64,000 nt of DNA from contig NW_020312775.1 in NCBI RefSeq assembly GCF_003265705.1, forward strand, positions 943,330 through 1,007,329, written 5' to 3'. Positions 54,771 through 64,000 of the stretch are shown in pieces (position 1 is the stretch's first letter; each line of letters begins with the position of its first letter). Under the pieces are notes generated by a model, which saw nothing but the letters and a program-made list of their open reading frames with translations, was not told where the DNA came from and ran no database searches. A program made the position numbers and the translations under genes. This DNA is from Callorhinus ursinus. Taxonomy: Eukaryota > Chordata > Mammalia > Carnivora > Otariidae.

Positions 54771-55621
54771 AAAAAGTCCAAAATTCTTTTTTTTTTAAGT
54801 CCAAAATTCTTGATGCACCCTCTATACCCCTTCATAATCTGGACAGCCTTATTTTTCTATGCATTAAATTCCTTTCCCTGGAAAAGATAAATTTCTCCCA
54901 TTCTGGTCCTTTTCATACTCTGTTCCTCAGCTTGGAATGCACTTTTCATTACCTCTTCTGGCTAATTTTACTTATCTTTCTGTTTTTAACTTAGATATTC
55001 CCCTAGGAATATAAAATTGGCTGTATAATCAGCTTCCTGCTAATTTTGTTAGTGTTATTATCTTGTAAGATGATTTTAGAATCATGCTTCTGTCATCTTT
55101 ATCATGAAAACTTTCAAATATACAAGAAAGTTGAAAGAATAGCACAACGAACACCAATATATTCACCAAGGTTCAGCAAATGTTAATATTTTGCCATATT
55201 TACTTTATCTGTGTATCTGCTCTTTGGTAAACTATTTGAAAGTAAGTTGTAGACATGCCACTTCACCTTTAATCCCTCAGCATACATCTTCTAAGCAGGA
55301 CCTTTTTCTATGTAACTCTATGGTACATGATACCATAAGCACAGCTAAAAGAAATTAACAGTACCTCACTGATCTTCACAAATATTATCTAATATCGAAT
55401 CCAGTGCTTCCTGAAGTATGGTTTGCAGACCGCTTGATGGTACACAGGGAGATAAGGAGCTTGGACCATAGTATATCAGTGAACCACATACTTCACTGAG
55501 AAAGTATGTCATAAAAACTGAATAAAACAATGTGCTTAGTGACATAGTTCATTTACATCTATGGGCTGTTTGAGTAGCACTGCTCTGTATTCACATTTCC
55601 CCAGCTGTCTCCTAAATGTCT

Positions 55622-55814
55622 TTTTTTTAAGATTATTTATTTATTTATTTATTTGAGAGAGAGAAAGAGCACAAGCAGGGGGAACAGCAGAAGGAGAGGA
55701 AGAAGCAGGCTGTCTGCTGGGCAGGGAGCCTGACACGGGGCTCGATCCTAGGACTCTCGGATCATTACCTGAACCAGAGGCAGATGCTTAACCGACTGAG
55801 CCACCCAGGTGCCC
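55622..55814 (-). mobile_element. CAN-SINE, antisense, stacked (first)
   Basis: Between CTAAATGTCTTTT (55612) and GTAAATGTCTTTT (55815). Confidence 0.95.
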
Positions 55815-55827
55815 GTAAATGTCTTTT

Positions 55828-55974
55828 ATTTAAAGATTTTATTTATTTATTAGAGAAGGAGAAAGAAGACTCCCTGCTGATCAGGGAGCCTGATGCGGGA
55901 CTTGATCCCAGGACTCTGGGATCATGACCTGAGCCGAAGGCAAGTGGTTAACCAACTGAGCCACCCAGGCGCCC
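55828..55974 (-). mobile_element. CAN-SINE, antisense, short, stacked (second)
   Basis: Lacks most of the GA repeat. Between the second and third copies of TAAATGTCTTTT (third at 55978). Confidence 0.94.
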
Positions 55975-55989
55975 TCCTAAATGTCTTTT

Positions 55990-56330
55990 TTTTTTAATTT
56001 TTTTATTGTTATGTTAATCACCATACATTACATCATTAGTTTTTGATGTAGTGTTCCATGATTCATTGTTTGTGCCTAACACCCAGTGCTCCATGCAGAA
56101 TGTGCCTTCTTTAATACCCATCACCAGGCTAACCCATCCCGCCACCCCCCTCCCCTCTAGAACCCTCAGTTTGTTTTTCAGAGTCCACAGTCTCTCATGG
56201 TTCGTCTCCCCCTCCGACTTACTCCCCTTCATTCTTCCCCTCCTGCTATCTTCTTCTTTTTTTTTTCTTAACATATATTGCATTATTTGTTTCAGAAGTA
56301 CAGATCTGTGATTCAACAGTCTTGCACAAT
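55990..56330 (-). mobile_element. L1 3' end, antisense, stacked (third)
   Basis: Same L1 subfamily as 711-902 and 31420-31736. Closed by the fourth target copy, CTAAATGTCTTTG (56332). Confidence 0.93.
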
Positions 56331-57041
56331 TCCTAAATGTCTTTGATAGCCATATATATGGCTATATGTTCATATGTTGCATTTGGGTGTGGTGTTTCTT
56401 TTAATTTAGAACAGTCTCTCCACTTTTTTTTTTTTTTTAATGGCACTGACTTTAAGAGACTGGCTCTGCCCCACATTAGGAATCTAATTGTAGTGTCACC
56501 AGCCATCCTGTGACTGTCCTGCTTTAAAAACTGGTCCTGTATCCCAGAATAGGATGCTTTGTTTCCTTATGGTGGTGTTTAGCTCTTCCTTCCAGCCCCT
56601 GAATTTCCTGTAAATGAGAAGTGCTTGGGATCAGAGGCTTGATTTGATTCGATTAAACCATTTTTTATAAGAATGCTTCATGAGCAATGTCGTGTGCTTT
56701 ATGTCACATCTTAGCAGGAGGCATGTAATGTAAGTTGTCCACTCTTAGTGAAGGTGATGATTTAGGTAGTGGCCCTCAGAACTCCCCATGTGATTTTCTC
56801 TTTATAATTAACAAGAAATCTGTTGGGTGTTACTTTGGTACCATATGATTGTCCTGTTCCCCAGTAACATCTCACCTAAAGATTTTAGCATCCGTTGATT
56901 ATTGTTTCCTGACTCAGTAATTTGGTTTTCTGATTTTTAAAATGTATTCCCTGGCTTGGTGATTTAATTGGGGTTGGAAAATGTTGATTCCCTAATTCTG
57001 TCATCCAGTCTATTTTTCTTAGCTGGCATTCTTGTGTTTTG

Positions 57042-57208
57042 TTTTGTTTTTTTAATTTTATTTATTTGACAGAGAGAGACACAGTGAGAGAGGGAACACA
57101 AGCAGGGGGAGTGGGAGAGGGAGAAACAGGCCTCCCGCAGAGCAGGGAGCTGATGCAGGGCTCGATCCCAAAGGCAGATGCATAATGACTGAGCCACCCA
57201 GGCGCCCC
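57042..57208 (-). mobile_element. CAN-SINE, antisense
   Basis: GGCATTCTTGTGTTTTG (57025 and 57211). The region between CTCGATCCC and AAAGGCAGATG is deleted. Confidence 0.95.
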
Positions 57209-57501
57209 AAGGCATTCTTGTGTTTTGATGAGCTTTTCCTCATCTATGGAATATGAATCAAAAAGGGGAAGTAAAAGCCTAATTCCCCTTGAACAGGAAT
57301 TTTCAGAGCCAGAAGTTGATGTAATAGTTATTTCCAATAGTAGCAGTTTTATTGATTTATTTTTATATTGACTCAGTGTTTTTCTTATTTAAATTCAGTA
57401 TTTTACACTCAGTTCAGACACTTTCTTTGTAATATTAGCCCAAATTTTCTCATTTGGCCAGTGATAGTCCCTTCAGGCTGGCTCCCATGTCCTTTTTTTG
57501 T

Positions 57502-57890
57502 ACATTTTTTTAAAGTTTTTATTTTAATCCCAGTTAGTTAACATACAGTGTAATATTAATTTCAGGTGTACAATATAGTGATTCAACACTTCCATACAAC
57601 ACCTGGTGCTCATCACAAGTGCACTCCTTAATTCCCATCACCTATTTAACCCACCATCCCCCTCCTCCCCTCTGGTAACCACGAGTTTGTTCTCTATAGT
57701 TCAGAGTCTGTTTCTTGGCTTACCTCTCTCTCTTTTTTTTTTCCCTTTGCTCATTTGTTTTGTTTCTTAAATTCCACAGGAGTGAAGTCTTTCTCTGACT
57801 GACCTATTTTGCTTAGCATAATACTCTGTAGCTCCATCCGTGTCATTGCAAGTGGCAAGATTTCTTTTTTTTATGGCTGAATAATATTCC

Positions 57891-57924
<34 letters not shown>

Positions 57925-58410
57925 CCACATCTTCTTTATCCATTCATCAGTCAGTGGATGGGCTGTTTCCATAGTTTGGCTATTGTAGACAACGCTGCTA
58001 TAAACATTGGGGTGTATGTATCCTTTTGAATTAATATTTTTGTATTCTTCGGGTAAATACCTAGTAGTGCAATTGCTGGATGGAAGGGTAGTTCTATTGT
58101 TAACTTTTTGAGGAACTCCATACTGTTTTCCAGAGTGGCTGCACCAGTTTGCATTCCCACCAACAGTGCAAGAGGGTTCCCCTTTCTCCACATCCTCGCC
58201 AACACCTTTTCTTTCTTGTGTTGTTGATTATAGTCACACAAGAAATGAATAATCCAATTAAAATATGGGCAGAAAACATGAATAGACATTTTTCCAAAGA
58301 AAACCTACAGATGGCCAACAGATACATGAAAAGATGCTCAACATCACTCATCAGGGAGATGCAAATTAAAACTACAATGAGATATCACCTCACACCTGTC
58401 AGAATGGCTA
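57502..58410 (-). mobile_element. L1 with 5' inversion
   Basis: Target duplication CTCCCATGTCCTTTT (57484 and 58412). 57502-58220 is antisense; from about 58235 it is sense (AATATGGGCAGAAAACATG to CACACCTGTCAGAATGGC). A GT run lies at 57893-57922. Confidence 0.94.
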
Positions 58411-58788
58411 AACTCCCATGTCCTTTTGACATTCCTGCATGAGTCTTCGAGCACTTCCTTAGATTCTGGTACAAGATTCCTACGCTCACCATACATTTCC
58501 CTGCCCCAGTCCTGGAAACAGCCATTTCCACGGAACCCTGGTTCCTTTTAATGGAGAATGGTATTTAGAAACTAAGACCTGGATGCTGAATGTTAAAAGC
58601 AAAATCTAATAGTACTGTATTTCTGTCTGTGAGTTGTAAAACATTAGTACAGTGACCAACTGTCTTGATTTACTCAACCTGGGACTTTAAGTGTTAAAAC
58701 CAGGAGCATCCTATGCAAACTGGTAGAACAAGTTGGTGACCTGGAATTGGTCACATTGTTAATAGTAATGATTAAGAAAGAACAGTGG

Positions 58789-58980
58789 AGGGGCGCCTGG
58801 GTGGCTCAGATGGTTAAGCGTCTGCCTTCGGCTCAGGTCATGATCTCAGGGTCCTGGGATCGAGTCCCACATCAGGCTCCTTGCATAGCAAGGAGCCTAC
58901 TTCTCCCTTGGCCTGCCACTCCCCCTGCTTATACTCTCCCCCCCCTCTGGCAAATAAATAAATAAAATATTAAAAAAAAA
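58789..58980 (+). mobile_element. CAN-SINE, sense
   Basis: AGAAAGAACAGTGGA and AGAAAGAACAATGGA flank it. Confidence 0.95.
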
Positions 58981-59107
58981 AGAAAGAACAATGGAAATTG
59001 GAGTTGTGATATGTATACCAGTAGTAGCTAAAGTAGCTGTAAATTACCAGGAGATTTAAGGGTTTGTACTAAATCTCTTCCAACTGTAAAATATCTAGGT
59101 CTAGAGC

Positions 59108-59290
59108 AGTGGATCACGAACTTCACTGCACATTAGTATCGCCTGGAGAGCAATTTAAAGTACTGAGCCTTGGACCCAGGACATTCCAATTTAATTGGTT
59201 TAAGAAGGGTCTTAGGTGTCAGTATTTAAAAAATGCCCCCCACCCCAGTGATTCTCATGTGCTGCCAGGTTTGAGAACCAGTGGTCTGGG
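59108..59290. mobile_element. hAT-type element, cluster member 1
   Basis: AGCAGTGGATCACGAACTTC and GTTTGAGAACCAGTGG are inverted ends. Confidence 0.75.
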
Positions 59291-59297
59291 TAGGGCT

Positions 59298-59480
59298 TTG
59301 CCTTTCAAAGTGTGGCCCCTGGACCAGCAGGAGTGGCATCATCACCTAGGAGCTTGTTAGAAATGCAAACTTTCAGACTTCACCCCAACTCGATGAGAAA
59401 CTGGGGATGGGGCCCACCAATTTGTGTTGTAACATACTCCCAGGAGATTCTGATGCTCACTCAAGTTTGAGACCCACTTG
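59298..59480. mobile_element. hAT-type element, cluster member 2
   Basis: CTTTCAAAGTGTGGCCCCTG, CTTGTTAGAAATGCAAAC, GATGGGGCCCACCAATTTG and GAGATTCTGATGCTCACTC. Confidence 0.75.
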
Positions 59481-59485
59481 TTCAG

Positions 59486-59670
59486 AGCAACTGTTCCTCA
59501 ACCTTGGTTGCACATTAGAATCACCTGGGGACCTTTCAAAACAGAGGTTCCTGGGTGTCACCTCCTTAGAAAGTCAGATTGCCTTCATTTTGGATGTGGC
59601 CCTAACATTGTTATTTTAAAAACTCTCTAGATGACTCTAATGTGCAAGTAAGGCTGAAAACCATGGTCTG
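59486..59670. mobile_element. hAT-type element, cluster member 3
   Basis: GCACATTAGAATCACCTGGG at the left and GACTCTAATGTGCAAGTAAG at the right. Confidence 0.75.
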
Positions 59671-59844
59671 GGGTTTTTGTCTCCAAGCCTGGTGTTTGAC
59701 TTGATGAGTGACAGTGCACATCAGATTGCAGATAAAAAACTAGGTGTGTAATGCATAGGCCAAATATCTTGCTTTTTTGCTTCCTCCTCGTCTAGACCCA
59801 CCCCGGGTCTCTAAGCACTGGTTTGCACTCCTTTGAAAAGATTT

Positions 59845-60024
59845 TCGCCTGGGTGGCTCAGTTGGTTAAGCAGCTGCCTTCGGCTCAGGTCATGATCCCA
59901 GAGTCCTGGGATCGAGCCCCGCATCAGGATGCCTGCTTCTCCCTCTCCCTCTGCCTGCCTCTCTGCCTACTTGTGCTCTCTCTCTCTCTCTGTCAAATAA
60001 ATAAATAAAATCTTAAAAAAAAAG
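59845..60024 (+). mobile_element. CAN-SINE, sense, head shortened
   Basis: Begins CGCCTGGGTGGCTCAG without the GGGG. TGAAAAGATTTTC and AAAAAGATTTTC flank it. Internal loss after GCATCAGGATGCC. Confidence 0.92.
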
Positions 60025-60179
60025 ATTTTCATCCCTTGAAAGCATTCCCTTTACCATTCTTCCAGCAGTTATTTTGGTAGGTGTGGTAGAGAGTGGGCTT
60101 GAGATACCATCAGTTGCTAGTAATTCTAGCCAAGCCTTAAAGTAACCCTCACCCATGGCAAGAGAAAAGTGAGCTCATT

Positions 60180-60370
60180 TTTTAAAGAGATTTTATTTAT
60201 TTATTTGACAGGGAGAGAGATTGAGAGAGCACAAGCCGGGGGGGAGCAGGAGAGGGAGAAGCAGGCTCCCCACTGAGCAGGAAGCCCAATGCAGGGCTCG
60301 ATCCCAGGACCCCAGGATCATGACCTGAGCTGAAGGCAGACACCTGACCACTGAGCCACCCAGGCACCCC
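60180..60370 (-). mobile_element. CAN-SINE, antisense
   Basis: AAAAGTGAGCTCATTTT at 60164 and 60372, exact. Confidence 0.96.
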
Positions 60371-60545
60371 TAAAAGTGAGCTCATTTTAACATTAATGTA
60401 GGACAGTTGTTTTAAGGATTTCTCCTCAGCCTGCTTCTGACCTGTCTTCAGAAGTAGCTTCTCATTAGGCTCAACCTAGAGTTGCTGAACCTATGAGTGC
60501 AATTTTGCCATTGCCCTGAGTGCAGGTTTGGAGTTTTACCTACGG

Positions 60546-60725
60546 CGGTGGTTCCTAGTCTCAGCTTCATGATGGACTCATCTGGGAGCTTTTAAAAAAA
60601 GCTCCTGGTTCCTGGGGCTTGGTCCCTAACCCCAGATATTCTGATTTAATTGATCTGGGGTATGGCTCAAGGATCTGGGGTTTTAAAAGATCTCCCAAGG
60701 CGATTGTAATGTGCGGTCGGGGTTA
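60546..60725. mobile_element. hAT-type element, cluster member 4
   Basis: GCGGTGGTTCCTAGTCTCAG, GATATTCTGATTTAATTGAT and GATTGTAATGTGCGGTCGGG. Confidence 0.75.
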
Positions 60726-60737
60726 TTATCCTCTGAT

Positions 60738-60925
60738 TAGGGCTGTGGTTCCCAAACTTGTCTGCATAATAAAATTCCACAGGAATCTTTTAAAGTTTCC
60801 AAAACCCAGGCCACACCCAGCACCAATTAAATAATCACAGCCTCTGGGGTGGGACATAGGCATTGGTAATTTTGAAGTTTCCCCAGTGATTCCAATGTGC
60901 AGCCAAGTGTTGAGAACCATGGGGT
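60738..60925. mobile_element. hAT-type element, cluster member 5
   Basis: GGGCTGTGGTTCCCAAACTT and GTGTTGAGAACCATGGGG are inverted ends. Confidence 0.75.
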
Positions 60926-60929
60926 TAGG

Positions 60930-61510
60930 GTATTTGATGGTTTGGGGTTTGGAAGGGAGAAGAGAATGATTGTCATTTGCTGAGCTGTAAGTCTTCTGAC
61001 CCTTCATCTTCAAAATCACATTGCCAATTTATAATTTACAGGGGCGTCATTGTCATTTTTCTAAGAGCTGTATTTCAAAATGGCATGGCCATAAAATGCA
61101 GTCATGAACCAAATGAAGCTCCCTCAGAGCTTACCAATTATTCAAGTGCAAAAGGACAATCGAAATGGAATATAATTATGTCCCAGACTTAAAAATTTTC
61201 TATCAGCTGCTTTGGTTCTAGCATTATATGTATTTCCACATTATATTTCCCATTGTTTCTTCTCAAAGATTAAGTGGGATGGCAATGCTGACATCCAGCC
61301 CAGATTCATATAGTGGAGGAACATGTCAATATCAAGTCCATTCCTAACTGTTAGGGATCCTCAGAGTACACAGAGGGGGAGAGGCCTTTGCTCTGAGGAC
61401 CTAAAAAAAGGAATTTAAATATTTAAAAGTGTTGGCATTTACTGCTTGCTGATTTGTAACCAATCCAAGGAATACCTGAGAAGAGAGGTCCTTATTATAT
61501 ATACTTAGCT
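60930..61510. other. no feature seen
   Basis: Unique intergenic DNA between the hAT cluster and an L2 end. Confidence 0.4.
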
Positions 61511-61514
61511 GTTT

Positions 61515-61632
61515 AATAGTTTTCCTCCTCCAACTAGACTGTAAGCTTTGAAGGCATAAGGGCTATCTCCTGTTCACTGTTGCATCTCTGTTTAGCACCC
61601 AGTCCAGTGTCTGAAATGTGCAGGTGCTCAGA
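61515..61632 (+). repeat. L2 3' end, sense
   Basis: CTAGACTGTAAGCTTTGAAG, GTTCACTGTTGCATCTCTG and CCCAGTCCAGTGTCTG. Confidence 0.75.
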
Positions 61633-61633
61633 G

Positions 61634-61915
61634 AGGCCATATAGCATACTGGCCAAGAGGACCAGCTTTGGAATCAGTCTGACCTGGCCTTGAATCCCGG
61701 CTCCATCACTTACATGCTGTGTGACCTTGGGTGAGTTACTTAACCTCTCCAGCCCTCTGTTCCCTGCCCCTCTCCCTGTAAAAGAAGGGTAATAATAGTA
61801 TGTAGCTCATGGGATTGTTGTGACCCATTCAGCAAGACATTATTTGTAAAGCACCTTGCAAATTGCCTGGCTCCTAGTTTGCGTGCAGTAGGGTGGGAGT
61901 TATTCTTAATAATCC
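61634..61915 (+). repeat. MIR, sense, nearly full length
   Basis: GAATCAGTCTGACCTGGCC, TGAATCCCGGCTCCATCAC, GTGTGACCTTGGGTGAGTTA and TAAAGCACCTTGCAAATTGC, the best preserved MIR here. Confidence 0.9.
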
Positions 61916-61929
61916 AATTACTTGTTAAA

Positions 61930-62940
61930 GGAATAAATGGATGTCATAGCCTGCTTTCCCTTCCCTCTCTTGAGATTAACAAGCCAAAATAACCCAATCA
62001 ATTTGGTTTCTGTAAGATTTCAATACTTAATTTCAGGCAAATAAAACCAACGACACATTGGAAAGAGTCTCTTCCCTGTTAGTGTTGGTGTTTCTCAGCA
62101 TTTACGTTATAGTCAAATATTGCAACTTCTAGTAAAAAGTTTAAATAGAGTTTGGAGAAAAAAATGAAGCATAGAAAACAGATAAGGCCATCCCTCTCAT
62201 TTTGTCACCCTCAAAATATTGGTTACTAAAATAACCCACTTGTCAAATCCCTTTGTACTGCTGTGAGAAGTGCTAATGTAAGACATGTTTTCTGAAAATA
62301 ACCGTGATGAGGTGTCATGAATTAAGGGCTTTGGTACAGAAGTGATAAAGTTTCCTTCTGGGTAGAATAGCTCAGGATCATAAATTGCACACAACCTCTA
62401 CTGGCTTACCTTTTCCACCTCCTAAAAGGAAACTAGTTTTTTTTTTTTTAAACTACACATACTATAAATGCTGCATAGTAGGATTCTAGATTAGATCCTA
62501 AACAGAAAAAGGACATTAGTGGAAAAATCGGTGAAGTTGGACTGAAGTCTGTAGTTTAGTAAATAGTATTGTACTATATTGTTAGTGTCGTAGTTTTGAT
62601 CAACGTACCAGAGTTATGTGAGGTGTTCGTGTTAGGGGAAGCAGGGTGAAGTGTATACAGGAACTCTGTACTATGTTTACAGCTCTTCTGCACATCTAAA
62701 ATTATTTCGAAATTAAAAAAAAAAACCCAAAACAGTCTTTTAAAAACTAAGCATATTGATTGAAAGCTAATTCTAGTAAAACCAAGTGTGTTCAGGCAGG
62801 TGTTCAGGCCAGGGCTCCAGGGATAGAATAGTGCTCACCCAGATACCCAGTTATGTGCATAAGCATTACCTGTGACAAGGTGACAAGGGGGCAGGAGTAG
62901 CAGGTAGCTATTATTTTACAATAAGGAATTTCTGGCAGCC
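61930..62940. other. no gene or clear repeat
   Basis: AT-rich intergenic DNA with T-run 62437-62449 and A-run 62718-62729. Confidence 0.4.
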
Positions 62941-62944
62941 TATC

Positions 62945-64000
62945 AAAAAGCAGTTCCTTTCTTTCAGTATAAGTTAGCCTGGTTCAAAACACAGCAGCCT
63001 GACCTAAAAGAGGTCCAAATATACATGCTCCAGTCAAAAGACATAGGGTGTCAGAATGGATGAAAAAAACGACCCATCTACATGCTGCCTACAAGAGACT
63101 CATTTTACACCTAAAAATATGCACATTTGAAAATGAGGAGATGGAGAAGTATTTATCACGCAAACGGGTGTCAAAAGAAAGCTGGAGTAGCAATATGTAT
63201 ATTGGACACACTAGACTTTTTTGAAGATTTATTTGAGAGAGAGAGTGCGCACAAGCTTGAGTACATGAGTGGGGGGAGGGGCAGAGGAAAAGAATCTCAA
63301 GCAGACTCCCCGCTAAGTGTGGAACCCAACGCGGGGCTTGATCTCACAACCCTGAGATTACAACCTGAGCCAAAACCAAGAGTTGGACACTCAACCAACT
63401 GAGCCACCCAGGTGCCCCTGGGCAAACTAGACTTTAAAACAAAGACTGTAACAAGAGGTAAAGGAGGACACTATATCATAATAAAGGAGACAATCCAAAA
63501 AGAAGACTTAACAATTTTAAGTAGCTAGGCACCCAATATGGGAGCACCTAAATATATGAAACAGTTATTAATAGATATAAAGGAACTAATTGATTATAAT
63601 ACAATAATAGTAGGGGACTTTAACACCCCACTTACATCAGTGGACAGATCATCGAACCAGAAAATCAACAAGGAAACAATGGCTTTGAATGACGCACTGG
63701 ACCAGATGGACTTAACATATATATTCAGAACATCCCATCCTAAAACAGCAGAATACACATTCTTTTCAAGTGCATATGGGACATTCTCCAGAATACATCA
63801 CATATTAGGTCACAAATCAGGCCTCAACAAATACAAAAAGACAAGTCATACCACGCCCCTTTTCTGATGGTAGTGCTATGAAACTAGAAGTCAACTGCAA
63901 GAAAACATTTTGAAAGACTACAAATACATGAAGGTTGAGCAACATGCTACTAAACTATGAATGGATGAATGGATGAACCAAGAAATCAAAGAAGAAATGA
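62945..64000 (+). pseudogene. L1 ORF2 endonuclease relic, sense, runs off the window
   Basis: Translates in pieces to L1 ORF2 N-terminal text. VGDFNTPLT (about 63612) is the endonuclease GDFN motif and RIHHILGH (about 63801) stands where RIDYILG is usual, so a catalytic Asp is replaced. Frames are broken by an antisense SINE, so it is inactive. It is the only 5'-half L1 here, and the copy continues beyond 64000. Confidence 0.85.
63221..63418 (-). mobile_element. older CAN-SINE, antisense, inside L1
   Basis: CACTAGACTTTT and AACTAGACTTTA flank it. Diverged body (CAAAACCAAGAGTTGGACAC). Confidence 0.92.

Larger units (their letters stand above)
53870..54990 (+). repeat. L2, sense, broken by two SINEs
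   Basis: GGGTACTCCAAACTCAACAT, CAAGCCAAAAGCTTGGGAAT, CACCAAGTCTCCATCC, AAATCTGTCATTGGCTTC and CAGCTTGGAATGCACTTTTC follow L2 order. Confidence 0.75.
55090..58600. repeat. ancient LINE-derived block carrying five later insertions
   Basis: Parts at 55090-55620, 56335-57040, 57210-57500 and 58412-58600 continue one another: TTCACCAAGGTTCAGCAAAT, GACTGGCTCTGCCCCACATT, TTGATTATTGTTTCCTGAC, CTGCCCCAGTCCTGGAAAC, GGAGAATGGTATTTAGAAAC. Same family as 25560-27060. Confidence 0.6.

Noticed and set aside
53000..64000. Search for the expected neighbour ARL13A on the minus strand downstream of TRMT2B
   Set aside because: No exon-like match was seen. In human the gap is, as I recall, larger than the space left in this window.
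1..64000. A new enzymatic, defence or mobile gene system
   Set aside because: Apart from TRMT2B, every long frame is explained by repeats or antisense shadow. The unusual signals are splice-site and insertion-structure features, not a new gene set.

Overview
The window is nuclear DNA from a carnivoran mammal. About 54 copies of a tRNA-Lys-derived CAN-SINE are present, with head GGGGCGCCTGGGTGGCTC, a CT-rich stretch and an AAATAAATAAAATCTT tail. Their body differs from the dog SINEC_Cf subfamily as I know it, so I favour an arctoid (bear, seal or mustelid); the species is not fixed by the sequence. L1 3' ends, L2, MIR, hAT fossils and MaLR LTRs make up much of the rest.

The window holds one protein-coding gene, TRMT2B, on the + strand. 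It encodes the mitochondrial m5U methyltransferase of tRNA and 12S rRNA and is X-linked in other mammals. A CpG-rich promoter lies at about 9.05-9.85 kb. Twelve coding exons run from 15676 to 52213, every junction joins in frame, and together they encode 495 residues from the only ATG that lies wholly inside coding exon 1. The largest intron (21808-39578, 17.8 kb) separates coding exons 5 and 6. Catalytic Cys442, general base Glu488 and the SAM-binding DICCGTG motif are all present, so the gene looks intact.

Layout: 1-9 kb is upstream intergenic DNA (SINEs, L1 end, L2, MIR, hAT, and a solo ERV1-type LTR at 8.1-8.5 kb). 9-9.9 kb is the CpG island. 9.4-52.2 kb is the gene, its introns filled with SINEs (25 antisense, 14 sense), several L1 fragments, a 2.2 kb L2 copy, a MaLR LTR split by an L1, a U6 pseudogene and a complete-looking MaLR element with two LTRs. 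52.2-53 kb is the 3' UTR region, which includes a SINE and a Tc1/mariner-like MITE carrying an AATAAA. 53-64 kb is downstream intergenic DNA: L2, a 3.5 kb ancient LINE block broken by later insertions, a dense run of hAT elements at 59-61 kb, and an L1 ORF2 endonuclease relic running off the right edge.

The most notable points are: the 9-residue N-terminal extension recalled for human TRMT2B begins here at TTT rather than ATG; a GC-AG intron interrupts the SAM motif; a SINE inserted exactly at the acceptor of coding exon 8 and duplicated it; and at least six places show two or three retroelements inserted one after another into the same target site, leaving three or four copies of the target sequence. 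I saw no new enzymatic or defence system.
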